64,000 bases of DNA from the NCBI GenBank assembly GCA_027604505.1, contig JADIIX010000001.1:558001-622000 (forward strand). The letters run 5' to 3'. A program made the position numbers and the translations under genes. The notes beneath the pieces were generated by a model. That model did not search any database, was not told the DNA's origin, and was given only the letters and a program-made list of their open reading frames with translations. This document shows, piece by piece, positions 11,030-24,000 of the stretch. The stretch is from Gonapodya sp. JEL0774 (lineage: Eukaryota > Monoblepharomycota > Monoblepharidomycetes > Monoblepharidales > Gonapodyaceae). Each line of letters starts with the position of its first letter. The stretch's first letter is position 1.

Positions 11030-14000
11030 ATGTCTAACAGAAACGCTCAGACTCCCCCCGTCATCCCGTCAGCCCTGCCCATCATTCCGTTGAGAAACAA
11101 TCGCGTGGTGAGTCTCTCTCCCGCTCTGATCCTGTGCCGCCAGACTCTCTTGATCCCGGCATCTTTGAAGCTCGCTGAATATGCTGGAGCAGGACAGAGC
11201 AATCGAGCTACAAGAGATATCGAATCGCTCGCCGTTTGGATAGCTCCCATTGACCTGCTTTCGTGACGTCACGCCTGAGCTCACGTGGTGCTGCTCCGTG
11301 TGCTGTCGGCTCATGCGTTTCCGCTCAACCGGTTGTCACCGCCCCCACCTTCCCCTTCCACTTGCGTTTTTCTAATACTTCTTCTCTCTCCTCCTTTTCT
11401 TCTTACTCTGGTTCCGTCACCATCCCTCCACTGTCCTTCTACTCCCTTCCATCCTGCTTCCGATCACATCCGATCCCATGTCTCCCTTCCGACATGGTAC
11501 CTCAGGTCCTTCCCGGCGTCGTGCTTCGCCTTAATATTGGCCGTTCAAACACAATCACTCTCATGTGCGTGTGGTTTCTCCATCTTCCTTGCAGTCCCCC
11601 TGATCCAAATCTTGTCTGAACCAAATCTTGCAAATGACCCTCGTTATATCACACTCTTTGCAAACCCCTCCTCGTTCCGAATTCCTGTTTATTCAACACA
11701 TATTTCAGTGAGAAGCTTTGGCAGTCCACAAACTCGTCGAGCCGCCCTATTGTTGCCTGCGTGCCTCTCAAGGCGAACGCTCCCTCCCGCCAACGTGACA
11801 ACTCCAACACCAACGCCAACGCCCCCAACACGCAGGCTAAGAACCCGACCTCTTCACCCGCCAATGCCAATGCCGCCGCAGCAGCAGCAGCACTCAAGGA
11901 CAAGGACGAACCTCCTCTGTCCGCGTCCGAACTCCACGAGATGGGCTGTGCCGCCCGTGTTCTGGCCATACAAAAGGTCCAGGCCAACGGTCAGCCGCTC
12001 GAAAAGGACAAGGATGGGAAGGTGAAGGAGAACAAGGAAGGTAAAGGGGTCGGAAGGACCATTTATGCCGTGACGGTTGAAGGTGGGTGCGCAGTTATAG
12101 TCGGTGCCCTCCCCACCAGCATCTTGACGAACGAAACCTCAAACGTTCTTTTCCAGGCATATCTCGCGTGAAGCTCACCGGGTTCCTCAAGACCGAGCCT
12201 TACATTGAGGCCTCTGTCAAGGACTTTTCGGACGCTCAGTCTGGTGCGTATTATGTTGGGAGTTCACTGGGAGTTCACTGCTTGCCTTCGCGCCTCCACC
12301 GCGTGCGTGCTTTGTGGGGGGAGATGAAACGCCAAGAGTGAAAAGTCTGCATTGCCCCGCTGGCTCTCACTTATACAATCTCGCGTTCACCCCCCACGTC
12401 TCCTTCTACCAGCCTGGAACAAGGACGACACCGAATCGTCCGCACTGGCCCTCTCCCTCCGCTCAACCTCGCACGAATTGGCCAACCTTCTCTCTCAGAT
12501 GCAACTTCCATCGTCTGTGGTCACCCAGCTGCGGTCCATGATCGACGACACGCAGCCCCCGCGGTTGGCCGATATGGTGGCCAGCATGATTGATTTGAGT
12601 GTCGAGGAGAAGTTGGCCGTGTTGGACGGGGTCGAGGCAAAGGAGAGGATAGAGAGGGTTTTGAAGTTGTTGGCTCGACAGATTCAGGTGAGAGATTCAT
12701 CGGCCTCATTTTCGTGGCAAGTGAATATGATGGCGTGATACAATATTAATGGAAATATGCGGTTTGTGTAGGTGCTCAAGATTTCGCGCAAATTGCAGAC
12801 AACCGTTGAGGGCAAGTTGGGTGAGAAGCAGAGGGAAGCAATTTTGAGAGAACAGGTGAGTCTTCCAGCTTCAAACTCCATTCGTGACGCAGTTGTCGGC
12901 TTATTGAAATTCATATTTGTTTTCGTTCTGAATCCTTTCGTAACCTCACCAGATGAACGCCATCAAACAAGAACTTGGCGAGAAGGACGAAGACCAAGAC
13001 GAAATCGAGGACCTCGTCAAGCGTGTCAAGGACGCGAACTTGCCCTCGGAAGCCGACAAAGCCGCGCAGCGCGAAATCAAACGGCTCAAGCGTATGCACC
13101 CCTCGATGGCCGAGTACCAAGTTGTGCGTACGTACCTCGAATGGCTGGCCGACTTGCCGTGGAACAAGACTTCGGAAGACAGGTTGGATATCGATATGGC
13201 ACGGCGACAGTTGAACGAGGATCACTACGGGTTGGAGAAAATCAAGACAAGGATTCTGGAGTTTTTGGCGGTGAGGAAGTTGAAGAAGGATATGAGGGGC
13301 CCGATTTTGTGTTTTGTGGGGTGAGTTGAGTTGGAATATGCATAGTCCTTTGTGCAAGTGCTCCCTGGCTTACGATTGATCTTCTCACATTTGCGTTTCA
13401 TTCAGCCCCCCCGGAGTAGGTAAAACATCTCTTGGCAAATCCATTGCCGCCGCTCTGAATCGGAAATTCTACCGCATTTCCCTCGGTGGAGTGCGTGACG
13501 AGGCGGAAATTCGCGGTCACCGGCGCACGTACATTGGAGCCATGCCTGGCATGGTGGTGCAGGGTATGCGACGGTGTGGGACTGCCAACCCTGTCTTCCT
13601 GTTGGATGAGATTGATAAGTTGGGAAGGGACTTCAGGGGAGATCCTAGCTCGGCTTTGTTGGAAGTCTTGGATCCGGAGCAGAACTCCACGTTTAGCGGT
13701 GAGAAGATGAACACGATTAAAAATCGCCGACAGTGCGTTTGTCTGATGTTAAACCGCCTTGTAGACCACTACATCAATGCACCATTTGATCTCTCGCGCG
13801 TCTTCTTTATCGCCACCGCCAACGAGGAATCCACCATCCCCGCCCCTCTTTTAGACCGTATGGAAATAATCCGCCTTCCCGGGTACACTTTCGATGAGAA
13901 GCTTCACATCGCCAAACGATACCTCCTCCCAAAGCAAATCACAGCACATGGACTGTCGGAGAAGGACGTTACTATGGACGACGAGGTTCTCATGAAGATT

Positions 14001-14964
14001 GCTACTGGGTACACGAGGGAGGCTGGCGTCAGGAATTTGGAGAGGGAAGTAGCTGGTGTGGTACGAGGGCTGGCAGTGGAGTACACAGAGGGACAAGAGA
14101 AGGGCGCAACATACGAACCGCATGTGACACTGGAGAAGCTTGCCAAGATATTGGGGGTGAGTGAAGAGTTGCGGCTTTTGTTCTATCGTTTACCGATCAC
14201 GAAGCTAATTTCATCTGTACAGCCCGAACAATTCGACGACGAGGTTGCGGAACGGCAGTCGATACCAGGGGTTGTCACGGGATTGGCATGGACAGCGATG
14301 GGTGGCGGGCTGCTGTTTATTGAGGCAACAGAAATTCCGGGGAGGGGTCAAATCCACCTGACGGGCAAGCTTGGCGACGTCATCAAGGAGTCTGCACAAG
14401 TCGCTGTGGCTTGGGTGCGCGCTCATGCATCTGGTCTCGGACTCGCAAAGGATTCTCAGGAGACAGCGTTTGACAAGTCCGATATTCACATTCATTTCCC
14501 CGCCGGTGCAACACCGAAAGACGGTCCGAGTGCTGGAGTGACGATTGTGACGGCCGTTGTTAGCTTGATGACGGGCAAGGCGGTGAAAGATCACACAGCA
14601 ATGGTGGGTTGTGCAAGTGGAAGTCCATATGGAGCATGGACCCAGGAATACTGACTTTGCTCTGCTTTTGATGCTATGCCAGACTGGGGAAATTACCCTA
14701 CGTGGTCAAGTTCTTCCCGTGGGGGGCATTAAAGAGAAGGTTCTGGCCGCCCATCGCGGGGGAATCAAGAACATCATCATTCCCTTCCGTAACAAGAAAG
14801 ATCTCATCGAGATCCCTGAAAACGTGCGGAACGATATCAACTTCACCTTTGCGAAGCAAATTGAAGATGTTTTGGGGGCGGCGTTTAACGATGGGGAACA
14901 GTTGACTTCGAGATTGGGCAAAAAGAAAAGATTTGGAGAGCCAATAGTGGAGGCGAGGTTGTGA
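11030..14964 (+). CDS. Peroxisomal Lon protease (LonP2/Pln type)
   Basis: ATP-dependent AAA+ Ser-Lys protease for matrix quality control. Exons: 11030-11107, 11506-11564, 11709-12082, 12157-12243, 12413-12687, 12772-12855, 12953-13320, 13406-13698, 13765-14156, 14223-14603, 14683-14964; all phases close, 890 aa. The LON N-domain starts [16 protein letters not shown]. It contains an Ala/Asn-rich insert (poly-Ala around 11870-11890). Walker A is GPPGVGKTS (about residue 442), assembled across intron 13321-13405. Walker B is FLLDEIDKL (about 506). The catalytic Ser lies in PKDGPSAG (about 773) and the catalytic Lys in [10 protein letters not shown]. The protein ends in ARL, a PTS1-like tripeptide, and has no obvious mitochondrial presequence, so I place it in peroxisomes. 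The first intron is long (398 nt). Confidence 0.93.
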
Positions 14965-15146
14965 GTATTTCAGGACTTTGATGCTTCAGTGTGAAATGGT
15001 AATATGGTCTTGTAAATAAATCATCAAATATGATTTTATCGGTTGAAGATTGTGGTGTGAGCACCCGCATAGTGCTGTGCTTCCCACAACCGCCATGTGC
15101 GACAACATTTCCCATCACGACCGATTGACCGGTCGTTACCACTACG

Positions 15147-17478
15147 ATGTCGATCACCAGTTCGCATCGACATGAACGTAAGCTTTTGTCACAGCTTTGT
15201 TTGAGCAAGATGCATCCGGGGATCCTTTTGTCGGGTGGCATCGTTGCCGCACATTCTTCATCCCCACACTAAGACGCGTCGTTTTGCCAATTGATCTGTC
15301 CAACTCCCCATCTTCTCTTCAGTTGGTCTAAATTTGTTTCAGTCTCTCGTGTCCTCGGCCGGATTTCAAGACGTTCATCCTGATTCGATTTCAGATGTTC
15401 CGCCAGACATCTGGCTACCTCTCCTAGAGAGCGTAACCGGCCGCAGAATACGGGGCGCGGAAAAGAGACCAAGGGATAGAAGAGAATGCCTGCGCAATAT
15501 TCAAATGTGAGCTAGAGGATGAGCGAAGAGGTCCCACGCATCGTTTCGCAACATCTTGTTTTTTCAGAGCTCTCGAGGCCATCGAAGACCTTCTTGAACA
15601 TTTTGACGTTCAGCATATCCTTGCAGAGAGTGTATACAACGGTGATCCGGACGCGGTCTGTGATCTCACCGAGGTTATTGGTGCTCTGGCTGTTGCGACT
15701 GGCAGACAGGAGCCGGCACAGCTGCAATCTGAAGACCGGGAGGGGAATATTTCGCATCGTTTTCTCTCAAAATTTGACGACGATGAAAATGAAAACTGCT
15801 CATTAGCATCGAACAAGAGCTCAAATCGACGGCTGAGCCATCCACATTATGCTCTTCGATATGAGGCCTCATCCACTGTTTCCCGCCCGACCTCCTGGGC
15901 ATCCACGTCTGGCAGCTTGCATAATGCTAGGCTTCCGCTGTCCAGGCATACGACTATCTCGCGTACTCCCTCGCGGAACACCTGGCAAAGTGGAGACGCC
16001 TCTCCACCATCAAATAGAAGAGATGATTCATCCAATCTTCGACAACGAAGTGCCTTGCCAAAACTTGGAGATATTGCAAGCCACGTCGTGGGCATTGATC
16101 AAGGTGAAGGCGAGAGTGAAACACCATGGGATAGCAATACCGGGAGAACGAGTCGACTGAGCACAGTAAGATTCATATGAATCGTCTCTGTGGCTCCAAG
16201 TGACACTTTCCCCCCCCTTTCTTACAGTTTTCGTGTACTGTTTCGAGTTCTGTTAATGTCCCAGACAGCGCCGAGACCTCCACGAATCCTTTGCTTAACC
16301 TCCACGCACTCCAACGCCGGGTTCGCGCCGCCCGTGAGCTCCACGCGCACGCTACATTGACAAACCCTTCCACAGCTTACAAGCTGAGATTGGGTTCCTA
16401 CGCCAAGCCGAAAACAAAAATGTCATCGAGGCGGCCTTTTGCTTTTGGGCCAGTTCGACGTTCTGCTTCCCTCCCAAAACGCAATTTTGGTAGTATCGCA
16501 GAAAAAATACTGTATGCGCTCCCAGGAGGTCCAGCGCATGGAGTTCCTCTAGCCGTTGCGAAGGAGGCTCGGCTTTTGGAACGAAAATTAGCTGCGGAAG
16601 GATTAAGGAGGGCAAGGAACCTCGAATGGGAAGCACGCGTGGGAGAAGTGAGCTTGTTAGTCGCTTACTTGACAACCAGTCCTCCAAAAAATTCTTCCAC
16701 ATCGATCAGGCCCGACAACATTCACGCCTTCCGGATCCATACATGACCAGGAGAGAGCGTACCGGGCGAGAGGCAGATCAGAAAACTGTTTGTATTGTCG
16801 ATGCACTCCCTCAATTCATAATTAACACGTCAACTCGAAAACTCCAGAGATTCAGGTCAGACATCTCAGCGAATGCCAAACACGCCCTTCTCCTTCAACG
16901 GGATCGGTATAGAACCGTCGTGCGACTCACCCACGAAGCGAAAGAGATGCAAGAGGAGGTCAAAAGGAAAGAAAAGAGTCGGCGAGAGGCGGAAGCGATG
17001 GTGAGTGCACGAACGGAAATGAATTTCTTATAACTCCATTGTTCTACTCAGCCCACGCATTTCTTATGGCTGGAAGCTTGTTCACCGTCTCTTCACGCAT
17101 CAACTTGCTGAGTCTCGAACGCACCGAATCGAGCAGGAAAGGGAAGCACGGTTACGCAAAAAGGAGGATGACATAAAGCGGGAACGGCACAAAGAGGGTC
17201 GGGAGGCAAGGAGAAAAGGAATGGCAGAAGCTGTGCAAGAGCGGCAGCAATCTCTTGAGCAAGAGGAAATCATTGCGGCAAAGGCTCATAAGGAGGTGGG
17301 CCTGCATTCAAACGAAAGCTCGCGGATACTTCTCTCCTGACTGTAATTGACTCCCAAGGCTCTGCGCTCTCTTCTCCGGGATCATCGTGAGGCCGTGCGC
17401 CAAAAGTTGACGAATGTGAGATACAGAATTGATGAGGATTTCCGGGTCTCAGATACTGTGAGGGTGCGCAGTCACTGA
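15147..17478 (+). CDS. CEP95-like coiled-coil protein
   Basis: Exons: 15147-15177, 15323-15506, 15568-16165, 16228-16647, 16710-17000, 17077-17295, 17359-17478; in frame, 620 aa. The N-terminus resembles the calponin-homology-like NN-CH module of CEP95/CCDC45 (LGLNLFQSLVSS, then DIWLPLLESVTG and an IALEAIEDLLEHFDVQHI helix pair). The middle is Ser/Arg-rich. The C-terminal third is a strong Lys/Glu/Arg coiled coil. In animals CEP95 is a centrosomal/spindle-pole protein; a basal-body role is inference, but such proteins are typical of organisms with centrioles. The first exon and the 17001-17076 acceptor (GGAAG) are the weakest points; the better-looking CAG at 17051 would shift frame. Confidence 0.5.
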
Positions 17479-18061
17479 GTAGTTTTTTACGTAAAGTATA
17501 TCCATACGCATTCATTATTTGAGAACCAAGTTTTTGGCTAATGAAACCAGTCATATGCACGGTGGAGGTTGACTTCGCAAAATCGTCTCCCCACGTAGTA
17601 TCAAATGTTGACCGAACATATCCCACACCATCGATAACGTCGACGATGCTGACGGGTATTTCCAAATCTTCACGAGTACCGATGGCCTCGGCAGTTAATG
17701 GTCTTCCGAGCTGGCGGTTCAGACGACGAGGACAGAGCCTCCACGTATCCAATCATGCAGTTTTATTGATAGGATCGCACACGAATTCACGAGCGCTTGT
17801 CGGGGAGTTCTCGATCCGGCCGGATAAGTTGAATGATTCTGGCGGCTCTGCTCTCACCAGCGAGGCGGATTCGTATTCGGTCCAATCCAAGGATATGCCG
17901 CATTCCACGGTGAGAGACTTTCGTATCATATAGCACCTCAGCTCGAAGATTTTACATAAAGTAATCGGACTTTGGTAGAGCTTTGCACCATCGACTTTAC
18001 ATTTCGAGCGTGCACAGCTTCACACAGGTCCGTTTGCTTCAAAGACCCACAAGGTGAACAC
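17479..18061. other. Intergenic region with overlapping antisense frames
   Basis: About 580 nt between the CEP95-like gene and the helicase, both on the plus strand. It has a 131-codon plus frame (17541-17933) and a minus frame (17270-17752) that runs into the coiled-coil gene. Neither has a recognisable family or clean splice context, so I do not call a gene. Confidence 0.3.
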
Positions 18062-20926
18062 ATGATTGGAGCTTTCCCCTTTGTGATTCTACGTTTTACT
18101 CTCGTCTGACGCTGTCGGAGTTTCTGTCCCAAGTTTCTTGCGCATTCAAGCCATAAAGCGCGACTTTACTCGTCCACATCGGACAACTTCTCTTTGGTTC
18201 TTCCATGGTCATCCGAACAGCTATCCATATTCTCTGCCGTCAGGAACCCCGATTTTCGTGTCCTTATTGTTGACGCTAAAGCTGGTTCTGGCAAAACTGC
18301 CACTCTCATTGAGTGTCTCAACCATGTGCCTTCCCATTCTCGCATCCTCCTTTTGGCGTTCAATTCCGCCATTGCTCGAACACTTGCACATCGAATCGCC
18401 TCCAATCCCAATAGACGGAGTGACGTCACCGTGCGGGCGTGCACTTTCCACTCTCTGGGCTTCCGTGCTTGGAGGGCTGCTACCACGCTACCAGCATCTT
18501 CATTCCACATTCAGGAAGACAAAACTGCCCTTGTATTTCGCGATATCATCCTCCCCCGATCGGCGCATCTGGCTACAGACCATCATCACGCCTTCGCGAG
18601 CCAGGTCACACAGTTGGTTTCGAAAGCGAAGTTGCATGGTATCCCCCCCCGGCTTAGCTGTCTCAATGCGCTCAGTGCAGCTCAGGGGGGATCTTCAGAA
18701 CTATACACCTTTGCTTTCCTAACACCGGATACAGACGAAGCGTGGCTCTCCCTTGCCGGACGGTACTCGGTTCTCACCCCAAACGTCATAAATGAGGATG
18801 CCTACTCCCATTATCGTCAAGTTTTACTTCGCTATTGTCGTGAGACTCTTGCTGAATCTGTGCTGGTTGGTGCGGGAGGCGTCGGATCGCCTCACCTTCG
18901 AAAGCCCCCATACGGACTTGCTCGCTGGACGCTAGACTATGATGACATGGTCTACCTACCTGTGATTCACAACTCTCCGTTCGAACGGTGCGAGTGGGTA
19001 ATGGTGGATGAGGCACAGGATATGAGCGAGGCGAGGGCCGCCGTGGTTGAACGCTGTGTGGGTGGCGAATCATTGCGCCTGAGAGCTGGTGTGAGTCTTG
19101 CTACAGCAGGACTGGTCTCTGACGTCCCAGTTGTGTCTTCGCCCGTGGAAGGACTGGTGAATCGTCGGGGAGGGCGACTTTTGGTGTTCGGCGACAGATT
19201 TCAAGCTATTTATGGCTGGACAGGTGCAACCTCTGAGTTTTTGACTGGACTCATGAGCCGCGGGATACAGGAGACGAACACCTACAGTTCTAATGAACCA
19301 TGGACGCTTTCAATGAGCCCTGCGAAACTACCACCAACCCCGCCTGATCCTCGATTTGACGATTCTGATCTTATTCTCTCCGACCAATCGGAGATCCCCA
19401 GAGTGCCATCACTTCACCCGCCGATTGACCCATCGCGGCTTGTTAAGGTCCTTCCATTATCCATCTGCTTCCGATGTTCCCAATCTGTCATTCGCGAAGC
19501 TCAACGATACGTTTCCACCATTTCACCCCATCCATCCTCACCGACTGGTTTAGTTGAAGAACTCACTTATCTGCCGCATCCCCGCGATCTCACATTAGGC
19601 GGATTTTCGGTCATGGTCCTTTCTCGATTCATGCGAGAGGTTCTTAATCTCTCTTTTCGTCTTACGGCGTATTGGGTTCCTTGTTCTGTACAGGGTCGGT
19701 GCGCAGGATCAGCAGCCAGGCCCGTGGAGCTTTGTGAGGACGTTTTACGGAGAATCGCATACAGAAGTGGGGTCGGTCCAGATCGAGCGCGGTATGCGCC
19801 AATGACCTTTTTTTTGGAGGAACTGGCAACTTGGAGGGAAGAAGCTCTTTTCCATTATGCAGATGATGGTGGTGGTCCATATAGAGAACAAAGCAGATCT
19901 CAACCTCTTCCTCGAAAATTGGGTGGAGATTTGATGTCTCCTGACACGAATGAGGTCGCTGAGTGGGCTGTGCATGACAGAGTGGACACAGTGCTTACAC
20001 TTGCTCGGTATCCTCCCCGCCAACGGTTTCCAGACGGTTTCTCCTCTTGTGGAGACTTCATAGAAGAAATTCGGAGAGTTTATGGTCCTTATGAAGTTGG
20101 CGGTGGTCTGACCAGTGGAGGTCTTGCTGGGTCGTACCATGCTGGAGGTGATCCTGCCGGGGCGAGCGTCAATGCCCGAATTCTTCTAGCGACCGCACAC
20201 CAAAGCCGGGGACTGGAGCGCGATCGCGTGTATGTGCTCAATGAAGATACAGAGACAAGAACTCTCGCCTTGGAAGACCCTGAAAGATGGGCGAAGAAGA
20301 GAATACCATATGTAGTTGCAAAAAGGAGGCAGGCAAATATTGATTTGATCGAAGCCGTCGGACAATCGGAAGCAGTAGGACCCGATGAGAAAAATGAGGG
20401 GAAGGGAAAGTACAAGCGAAGGGCGAAGAAAAGCTTGGGTGATTCTCCCGTGCTTCAGTCGTGGGAGCGGGACGAACTCCGTAATTTGATGTACGTGGCC
20501 TCGACTCGTGCTAAGAAGGAGCTATTCTATGTGAAATGGGACGACCATGAGAATGACGGCGTTGTGAGGGACCCAACTGACGGAACTCTGTGGCTTGGGG
20601 AGGAGGCAGCACTCGCAAAGCCACTGGAGTTTGTGAGTCGCAGGGCAAATGTTTTCAAACCTGTGGCACAACCGTGGGTGTACATGGTTGGACGTAGTGT
20701 CAGCTTGGGGCAAGGAATGGTGGAGAAACGTCGACGGCCTTACGGAGATGTAACTGCAGAGTTGGATGTTGATCCGACATGGATATGGAAGGGTCCGCGA
20801 ACCGCGAGGGGTGGAATAAGCGAGTTCGATGTGGTCGTCCGTGATTGGTTTGCATACGGGGCGTTGTCGTCTGGACTCTCTGAATACGGACAACGTCAAA
20901 TTTTGAGCGTCAGTGGTAACTTGTAG
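18062..20926 (+). CDS. UvrD/Rep-like superfamily 1 DNA helicase
   Basis: All SF1A motifs are present: I AKAGSGKT; Ia LLLAFNSAIARTL; a THSLGF-like FHSLGFRAW; II WVMVDEAQD; III LLVFGDRFQAIYGWTGA; IV around ICFRCSQSV; V TAHQSRGLERDRVYVLN; VI NLMYVASTRAKKEL. The open frame runs from 18110 to TAG at 20926 (about 910 residues from the first conserved part) with no intron, unlike almost every neighbour. No in-frame ATG precedes motif I, so the start must lie in an upstream exon. ATG 18062 (MIGAFPF) spliced by a 50-nt intron (18083-18133) is in frame and would give a basic, Ser-rich leader. That start is a guess. A role in DNA repair or mitochondrial DNA maintenance is possible; the subfamily is not assigned. 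Confidence 0.8.
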
Positions 20927-21038
20927 AATTTTGTGCCAATCATCAACCACAGAAGTAATTTTGAGTATATTATTATTATATTTCACAATTGTTGATTGCA
21001 ATGACTCTGCAACCTCTAAATCAATTGCAAATGTAATA

Positions 21039-24000
21039 TTACCGGGTCCTCGCCTTCTTTCCTCTGTGAGGCGACTCCTCCTGTTTCACCTTCCGCTTTT
21101 CGGGTATGCTGGGTGTGCTGGGTTTTGTACTGGCGTCTGAATCCCTCAGCTCGCCGTCTGATTGTACTGAGGTCTCTTGATCGCTTACGTCTGAATCCAG
21201 ACTGCTTGAACTATCACTGTCGAAGAGTCCCTTTGCAATAGCCTTTCGTGCCATGGCGCTCCGCGGTAATTTCGGAGGACTTGCAACTACAGCAGTTGAT
21301 GAAGATTTCGGGCGTTCCTTTCTCTTAGCGTCGTCGCGGGAGATCACGTCTCTTCGTGCCCAGTCAGGGAACACGGAATCAACTGGGACAAGGCATTCTT
21401 GACCATCAGCGAAACGGATTCCCAATTTAATCTATTCGATAGGAATCGCAGCCGGTGAACGACACTAACTAGTCAAACAATAACGCCGAACTCACCTTAT
21501 ACGTGCGAATAATCTTCCCTTTCATAAATTCTGTGCTGAAACCCCTGTCATCGAGCTGATAAAGGCTCCACACTGTTTGTCCCATGGAGTACTGCCCATC
21601 CTTGCTCACATCTCGGCCCATTCTCTCAGCGAGCTCTTTTAGATCCAATTTGTACTCTACAAGCTTCTCGTTGGGCACGGACCATTCAACTGGCGCATCA
21701 TCAGAATCTGACTCTGGATTTGTGTCCCTGACAATGTAAGTACCAGTCTCGGGATTGTGCGATTCCACAGTAACGATGAAGCACTGATCGCGAGATTTCG
21801 ATTTTTGACTGCCACGGCCCATCGGAACAAACGCAGCGTATTGACCGCCAATAACAATTGTCCAGGGCACAATTGGAAGAGAGGTGGATGATGAGTTTGG
21901 ACCGAGTTGAGAGCCCACAGACGCTAACGCTTGGCGTCGTTCGATTTTTCGAGAACTGAGTCTTCGGCTGCGTGACTGATCCCCATTTCCGTTGTCCGAA
22001 ATCGCGTTACTGGTCTCCATTGGTGTGGTGCCTCTTGATGGTGGACCCTTCCTCGGTAGGACCTCCCGTCTAACTTTATTGTCCATCGACTGACCAGCTG
22101 CAGAATCTTGATGTTCCTCCTTTCGCACTAGCTCCTTCCTTCGTTCCGCTTTCCCATCTCCTGTTCTTTTCTTCTCCTCCTTCAAGTTCTTGTGGCTCGT
22201 CCAATCCCTACTAGAACTTCCCTCCTTCATTCTTTCACCCTTGGGCTGACTTTCCTTAGTGGACTTCCTCGAATCGCTATTCACAATCTTGACTTCCTCC
22301 CCACCCACACGCACTGACTTTTGGCCGGATTCCCGATCGGACACGAACTCCACTTTCAATGAGACACTTTCGGTTTGATTCTTTCCAAGGTCCGGAGATG
22401 TTGCACGCTCGCCGGCCAGCCTGAGAGAATCCTGCCTGCTCGTCGCCTCGCTGATGGCTTCCACACCGAATGCGAAATTTTCGCCGTCTTTCAGAGCCGC
22501 GTTCTCGGCGTGCTCGTCAGCTTCCATGGCAGTGTCTCCACGCAGCCGCTCAGAACTTGATCTTTGTCCCTCTTCTGGCTCGTTCACACTGTTTCCTCTC
22601 GTCTTTGCCTCCTTCTCTTGCCTGTTTCTTCCTCTCTCTTCCCGTCCATTTTCGTCCGATAGACTTCCAGCGGCCCCTTTTTGAATCGTGTGCACCTCTT
22701 TGTCGACCTCATCCACCTCCATTTTCACAGCTGGATTGACCTTTCGTGGTGATCGAGAACGCGACCTCGATCGTGCGGGGGACGTGGATGCTGATGCGAG
22801 CCCTGGTTTCTCGTCCTCAGTCTTGATGACAGCTTGATGAGGGGCCAAGAGGGAGTGCCTCAGCGTACACAACAAACCACCCCCACCCTTCTTACCGAAC
22901 CCGATCGACGGTCCACTCACACTTAGTTTGCGGTTCACCGAAGCCTCTTGCCTTTTTCTCTGCTTCTAAAGCCTCAGCTAGATAGCCTCGCAAGGTTTCT
23001 CCCAATAGTTCCTGAAGATAGACCTGGTTTGTCAGACGAGAGACAAATGCCTGGAAAGCTGGTGACCTGAGCAAAGCCACATCCAAAAGAGATCGCTTGA
23101 AACTAGAACCTTCAACAGTTCTCAATACACCACAAAACTCACCTCTCAACATCCATGACCATGCGTTCCTCAACTTGTCCTCTTTCCCTCCCTGCTAAAA
23201 ACTCCACAAACCCTTTCTCACACGCCGCCCACTCTTCACCACCCTTCTCCTGGATCTCAGTTGCCCTCTGTTCGGTAGCTTCGAGATCTGATGTTCCGAA
23301 ACGGTACACGTAGTGCCGAAGGCGGGCAAGCAGCTGCACTTTGAACCCTGCATCCTCACGTCCCATGTCCGATTCTCCCTTTGCTATATCCATCACTTTG
23401 GCTCGAAGAATGTCGAATGCTCCAGATCGCTTCACCGCAGTCGCCAGCAACCGTGGAGTAATTTCATGACCATCAGGAAGTCTCACCACCGGATCTCGCT
23501 TTGAATCTGAAGCTTCTGAGGGTGCTGGCTGTGAGGCTTGAGAGTTTTCCGTCAGAGGTCCGGACGATCGGTCCTCTTTGGCGGACGCTAACCCTGGCTG
23601 ACTCTGAGCCGGCTGTCCCGCTTGGCCCCTTCCATAACCATAACTCCCGCCATAACCCCCGTAGCCTCCATAACCCCCGTACCCATATCCTTGTCCTTGA
23701 GCCGGCCCAGGCATGTTTGGCGGCACTCCCGGGCCAGGTCCGCCATAGCCTCCTCGTCCACCATACCCAGCATAGCCGTACCCTTGTCCCTGCTGCTGTA
23801 TCATAATGGGAGGCACATCAAGTGATCGTCGAAATGGTGCACCCGCAGGTGGACCTGGAGGTGCTCCGCGCCCACGGGTGCGGGCGCCGGAGCGGGGGGG
23901 TGGAGGTAGAGGAGGGAGGTAAGATGGTGGAGCGGGTGGAGGTTCAGAACTTGGCGGAGGAGGCTGTGGCGGTGGTACCGAAAGCGGCGGATTAGAAAGT

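Noticed and set aside
17270-17933. Overlapping frames on both strands after the CEP95-like gene
   Set aside because: Both look protein-like only because they mirror each other. There is no splice structure, family or start context to prefer either.
18194-20926. Bacterial contamination explaining the intronless helicase
   Set aside because: Both flanks are intron-containing eukaryotic genes on the same continuous sequence and no ribosome binding site or operon is seen. Transfer remains possible, contamination does not fit.
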